DNA from: VRUE01 sp963753585
GTDB taxonomy: Bacteria > Actinomycetota > Thermoleophilia > Solirubrobacterales > 70-9
NCBI GenBank assembly: GCA_963753585.1
Contig: CAVWCU010000001.1
Location: 620,001 to 684,000, forward strand
DNA length: 64,000 nucleotides
Direction of reading: 5' to 3'
In this document: positions 57,510 to 64,000 of the stretch, in pieces
Layout: each line of letters starts with the position of its first letter
Position numbering within the stretch: the first letter of the stretch is position 1
Program-made: the position numbers and the translations under genes
Notes under the pieces: model-generated
The model's database searches: none
Told to the model about the DNA's origin: nothing
The model's input: only the letters and a program-made list of their open reading frames with translations

Positions 57510-58613
57510 GCGAGGGTTTCCTGCTGCTCGAGGATGGGGCCCGCTTCGACGGCGTTCCCTGCGGGCATGCCGAGCCGGTCACCGGTGAGGTCGTCTTCAA
57601 CACCGCGATGACCGGCTACCAGGAGTCGGTCACCGACCCTTCCTATGCCGGCCAGATCATCGTCTTCACCTACCCCCTGGTCGGCAACTACGGAGTCTCG
57701 GCGGCGGCGATGGAGTCGGATCGCATCCACGCTCGCGGCGTCGTCATGCGCGACCCGAAGAACGGAGAGGACGTCGCCACCTCCGAGGGCGGCTGGCTCG
57801 ACTGGCTCGCCGACTGCGGGGTGCCGGGGATCGGCGGGGTCGACACCCGCGTGGTGGTCCGCCACATCCGCGATCGCGGCGCGATGCGCGGCGGGATCTT
57901 CCCCGCGGGCACCTCGGAGTCGGAGGCGCGCGAGCGCGTCGACGCCGAGCCCTCGATGGACGGGGCCGACCTCGCCCGCGCCGTGACGCCGCCCGAGCCG
58001 GTCCGCTTCGAGGGTGCCGGCCCGCACGTCGTCGGCATCGACACCGGCGTCAAGCTCAACATCGTCCGCCAGCTGCGCGAGCGGGGCTGTCGCGTGACGC
58101 TGCTTCCCTGCACCTCCTCTGCCGAGGAGGTGCTCGGCGAGGACCCGGACGTCGTCTTCCTGGCCAACGGCCCGGGCGACCCCGCCGCCCTCGGCTACGT
58201 CGTCGAGACCGTTCGCGACCTGATCGGCAAGCGGCCCCTTTTCGGCATCTGCCTCGGCCACCAGCTGCTCTGCCGTGCGGTCGGCCTGGAGACCTACAAG
58301 CTGCCCTTCGGCCACCGCGGCGCCAATCACCCGGTCAAGGAGCTGGCGACGGGGAGGATCGACATCACCTCCCAGAACCACGGCTTCGCCGTGCGGGGGC
58401 CGGGCGGCGAGCCGAGGATCGAGGTCGATGAGCCGGTCCGCTGGGAGACCGACTTCGGCGTTGCCGAGCTCTCCCACCTCAACCTCTACGACCGCACGGT
58501 CGAGGGCCTGGTGCTGAAGGACGTCTCCGCTGCCACGGTCCAGTACCACCCCGAGGCCGGGCCGGGCCCGCACGACGCCCGCCACCTCTTCGACTCCTTC
58601 CTGGAGCTCGCCC

Positions 58614-58621
<8 letters not shown>
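57506..58621 (+). CDS. carA: Carbamoyl-phosphate synthase small subunit
   Basis: A 371-residue glutaminase subunit. N-terminal CPSase domain: FNTAMTGYQESVTDPSYAGQ, then IGGVDTRVVVRHIRDRGAMR. The class I amidotransferase has nucleophile Cys in FGICLGHQLL and His/Glu in TVQYHPEAGPGPHD. Supplies ammonia to CarB. GTG 57506 overlaps the pyrC end; its last eight bases overlap carB. Confidence 0.97.
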
Positions 58622-61717
<3,096 letters not shown>

Positions 61718-61721
<4 letters not shown>

Positions 61722-63535
61722 CCGCGCCCTTCGGGCGCCGCCTCTGCACCGTTTCCGAGAGCAAGTCCTCGGGCGGCTACAAGCTCTTCTCGCTGATCGA
61801 CGAGGAGGGCCCCGAGCCCCAGCCGGGCCAGTTCTACATGCTCGCCACCGAGCAGCACTGGGAGCAAAGAGACAGCCGGCCGTACCTGCCGCGCGCCCTC
61901 TCCGTGGCCGAAACAGCCCCAGCCGCTTCGGGCGTGCGCCTCGACTTCCTGATCGAGGGCATCGGACCGGGCACCGACCGGCTCTGTGAGCTGCAGCCAG
62001 GCGAGCAGGTCTGGGTCAACGGCCCGCTGGGCAACTCGTTCTCGGCTCCCAAGGAGCTCTCATCGGAGGCAGCGGGCGCAATCCTCGTCGGCGGCGGAAT
62101 CGGCATCGCTCCGCTGGCCCTACTGCGCCGTATCTTTGCTGCCCGCAACATTCCGACGCGTGTTCTTCTCGGCTTCCGCGACGAAGTCCACTCCGGTGGC
62201 CTTGACGACCTCTTTTCCTGCTGCGAGATCAAACTGGCTAGCGACGACGGCCACATCGGGCACCATGGCTACGTCACCGAGCTGCTCGCCGCGATGCTTG
62301 AAGGCGACGATGCGAGTACGGCAGCTGTTTACGCCTGTGGCCCGCCCCCGATGCTCGATGCCGTTGGCGCGCTGTGCCTTGACGCCGGCATCCCATGTGA
62401 GCTCGCGATGGAGTCCCCAATGGCCTGCGGCTACGGCGCCTGCTTCGGCTGCGCCGTCCCTAAGCCCGGAGGCGGCTATCTGCGTCTGTGCGTAGACGGA
62501 CCCGTGTTGCGCGCTGGGCCGGCGGGTCCTGTCGCCGCAGGGGACCCACCACCCCCTGCGGTCGCTAAAGCGTCCTCGGGGGCGGTCCCCCCTGCGACGC
62601 CACCCCCCGGCAGGGACGGATCAGGGGGGCCGTCATCGGCCGTCGAGTTCTGCGGCATCGAGCTCGAGCATCCCGTGATCAATGCGTCTGGGACCTTTGA
62701 CGCGATTGCCGCGCGCCGTGTCTACGGGGATGAGTTGCTAGAGAGCTTCCCCTTCTCGGCAGTCGTATCCAAGACGATCACGCCGCAGCCGCGAGCGGGG
62801 AACGAGCCGCAGCGGATCTGGGAGACCCCGGCGGGGATGATCAACTCGATCGGGTTGCCGAACAAGGGCCTGGAGGGGTTCTTGGCCGAGGACTTGCCCC
62901 AGCTTGCCGAGCTTCCGGTGCCCTTGATCGTCTCGGTGATGGGGACGAGCAAGGAGGAGTTCTCGCGACTCGTCACAGGCGTGGGGGAGAGAGACGAGGT
63001 GGCCGCGATCGAGCTCAACGTGTCTTGTCCCAACGTCCACTCTGGCCTCATCGTCGGCGAGCAGCCGAGCGAAACGGAGGCACTCCTGGAAGCGCTGCGG
63101 CCGCTGACCGAGAAGCCGCTGATCGTGAAGTTGACTCCCAACGTGGCCAATCCGGCAGAGGTTGCCATTGCGGCTGAGCAGGGGGGAGCCGATGCGGTGT
63201 CGCTGATCAACACGTTGAAGGCGAGTGCGATCGATCCTGCCACGGGAAAACCAGGCATCGCCGCCGGTCACGGCGGCCTTTCAGGGTCCGCTGTCCGGCC
63301 GATCGCCGTGGCTCAGCTCCGGGCTGTTTCGGCGGCGGTTCAAATCCCGATCGTCGGCATGGGCGGGGTCGCCAGCGGTGCCGATGCGATGGAAATGATC
63401 TCCGCCGGGGCGACGCTTGTCGCCGTGGGAACGGAGAGCTTTCGGGACCCACGGGCTGGACAGCGAGTTGCGGGCGAGCTAGCCGTAGCGCTCAAGCCGA
63501 GTCGGAGCAGTGCCCCGACTGCCTCCCGAAGCTAA
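61718..63535 (+). CDS. Dihydroorotate dehydrogenase electron-transfer subunit fused to catalytic subunit (PyrK-PyrD)
   Basis: A 605-residue fusion. Residues of about 1-262 are PyrK: RALSVAE (FAD), GGGIGIAPLALLRR (NAD side), and the 2Fe-2S motif MACGYGACFGCAVP with a fourth Cys in RLCVDGPV. Residues of about 305-605 are the class 1B PyrD: HPVINASGTFD, NVSCPNVHSG (catalytic Cys) and GMGGVASGADAMEMI. Between them, residues 268-300 (AGPVAAGDPPPPAVAKASSG...) are translated from a family A palindromic repeat that removed the normal PyrK stop. In most operons the two are separate, often overlapping genes. The fused linker is Pro/Ala-rich and may be flexible enough for the complex. It oxidises dihydroorotate with NAD+. 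Confidence 0.9.
62522..62610 (+). repeat. Long hairpin repeat, family A copy 3, in-frame inside pyrKD
   Basis: A copy of the element at 27162-27253 and 29901-30055, matching at most positions: GGGTCCTGTCGCCGCAGGGG and the CGGTCGCTAAAGCGTCCTC core are present. It lies exactly at the PyrK/PyrD boundary and is read through as about 30 codons. The other two copies are outside genes, after stop codons. Confidence 0.85.
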
Positions 63536-63556
63536 ACCTCGACCTGAGGTCGAGGT
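63536..63556 (+). terminator. Palindrome after the pyr operon, possible terminator
   Basis: ACCTCGACCT and AGGTCGAGGT flank a single G directly after the pyrKD stop. A weak T-rich stretch (GAATTTCC) follows. It may end the pyr transcript or lie in the mihF promoter region. Confidence 0.35.
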
Positions 63557-63585
63557 GAATTTCCTCCTAAAAGGCCCCGAAGGCC

Positions 63586-63613
63586 TTGCACGCCGGCGAC
63601 CCGCGGCTATACT
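63586..63613 (+). promoter_or_regulatory. Promoter of mihF
   Basis: TTGCAC (63586-63591), a 16-base spacer and TATACT (63608-63613) make the best sigma-70-like promoter in the window. Transcription would begin about four bases before the ATG. Confidence 0.65.
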
Positions 63614-63623
63614 CGCCGCCCAC

Positions 63624-63956
63624 ATGGCCAGCCCAGTCAAGACTTCCGCCGTGACCCCAGAGCGATCGTTGGACCAGCGAATGGACGCGCTCAAGCGCGC
63701 CAACGACATTCGCACCGCGCGCGCCAAGCTCAAGAAGGACCTCAAGGCGGGCAAAGCCAACATCCACACGCTGCTGCTCGACCCGCCCGACTACCTGCTG
63801 ACCGCGAAGGTCTTCGACATGCTTCTGGCGGTACCCAAGTACGGCAGGGTGAAGACCAACAGGATCCTCAACCAGTGCCGGATCTCCCCCTCGAAGACCA
63901 TCGGGGGCATGTCTGAGCGTCAACGGGCTGAGCTCGTCTCGCAGCTGCGCAGATAA
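63624..63956 (+). CDS. mihF: Integration host factor, actinobacterial type
   Basis: A 110-residue MihF-type nucleoid protein: RMDALKRANDIRTARAKLKK, DLKAGKANIHTLLLDPPDYL, and the helix-two-turn-helix end KTNRILNQCRISPSKTIGG. This family, unrelated to the enteric IHF, bends DNA and is essential in mycobacteria. ATG 63624 fits the promoter and homologous starts; the upstream open frame is not used. A partial family C repeat begins at its stop; guanylate kinase often follows beyond, but is outside the window. Confidence 0.96.
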   Translation: MASPVKTSAVTPERSLDQRMDALKRANDIRTARAKLKKDLKAGKANIHTLLLDPPDYLLTAKVFDMLLAVPKYGRVKTNRILNQCRISPSKTIGGMSERQRAELVSQLRR

Positions 63957-64000
63957 CGACCCGGCCGCTGCAAACCGGCGCATATCGCCGTCCTCGGTCG
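63957..64000 (-). repeat. Partial palindromic repeat element, family C copy 3
   Basis: Read on the minus strand this begins CGACCGAGGACGGCGATATG, one mismatch from the 3' block of the copy at 42431-42531, then CGCCGG. It starts directly after the mihF stop and runs off the window, so the remaining half and its outer arm cannot be seen. Confidence 0.7.

Overview
The window is high-GC DNA with dense operons, many GTG/TTG starts and 4-8 bp start/stop overlaps. It encodes an actinobacterial-type integration host factor, PyrR control of a pyr operon through a leader RNA hairpin, a SecD-SecF fusion and secreted IPT/PASTA proteins. This points to an actinobacterium, most likely a Thermoleophilia/Solirubrobacterales lineage; the placement is inferred from gene content only. 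No phage, IS element or CRISPR array was seen. One tRNA (Arg, anticodon CCG) is present.

Layout. 1-420: tail of an acyl-CoA dehydrogenase. 452-1818: a frameshifted gene joining a nuclease-like domain to an alkyltransferase-like DNA-binding domain. 1966-3012: secreted IPT/PASTA protein. 3103-14117, all on the minus strand and mostly overlapping: an aromatic catabolism operon. It holds Rieske dioxygenase alpha and beta, a diol dehydrogenase, a class II aldolase-type putative decarboxylase, then pcaH, pcaG, pcaB and the fused pcaL. Downstream are a homogentisate-dioxygenase-like cupin, a flavin split-barrel protein and a hydrolase. A divergent LysR regulator sits 21 bp away. The order fits conversion of a phthalate-like diacid to protocatechuate and on through beta-ketoadipate.

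15120-31300: small conserved proteins, a P450, an LPG-synthase-like membrane protein, a lipoprotein, a broken dNTP pyrophosphatase overlapping an EVE-HNH nuclease, an RpiR regulator, pdxS-pdxT-M29 peptidase and YebC. 31567-42437: ruvC-ruvA-ruvB, secDF, recJ and rel. 42525-47364 (minus): lipid kinase, MBL hydrolase, frameshifted phosphohexomutase, HIT protein and CorA. 47471-49162: a SAM riboswitch with a terminator, then a threonine-synthase-like enzyme and a MoaD/ThiS-like carrier, possibly a homocysteine-forming system. 49201-53445: a CDP-sugar-type pair, an SRAP protein, an unknown membrane protein and a hydrolase. 53460-63535: tRNA-Arg, rnz, then pyrR-pyrB-pyrC-carA-carB-pyrKD. mihF closes the window.

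A second layer is a set of palindromic repeat families lying in gaps and twice inside genes (recJ and the pyrK/pyrD junction). In the best cases a constant core is enclosed by perfectly paired arms that differ completely from copy to copy. Three genes (near 1415, 22630 and 44940) look broken by a single-base frameshift, which may be assembly error.
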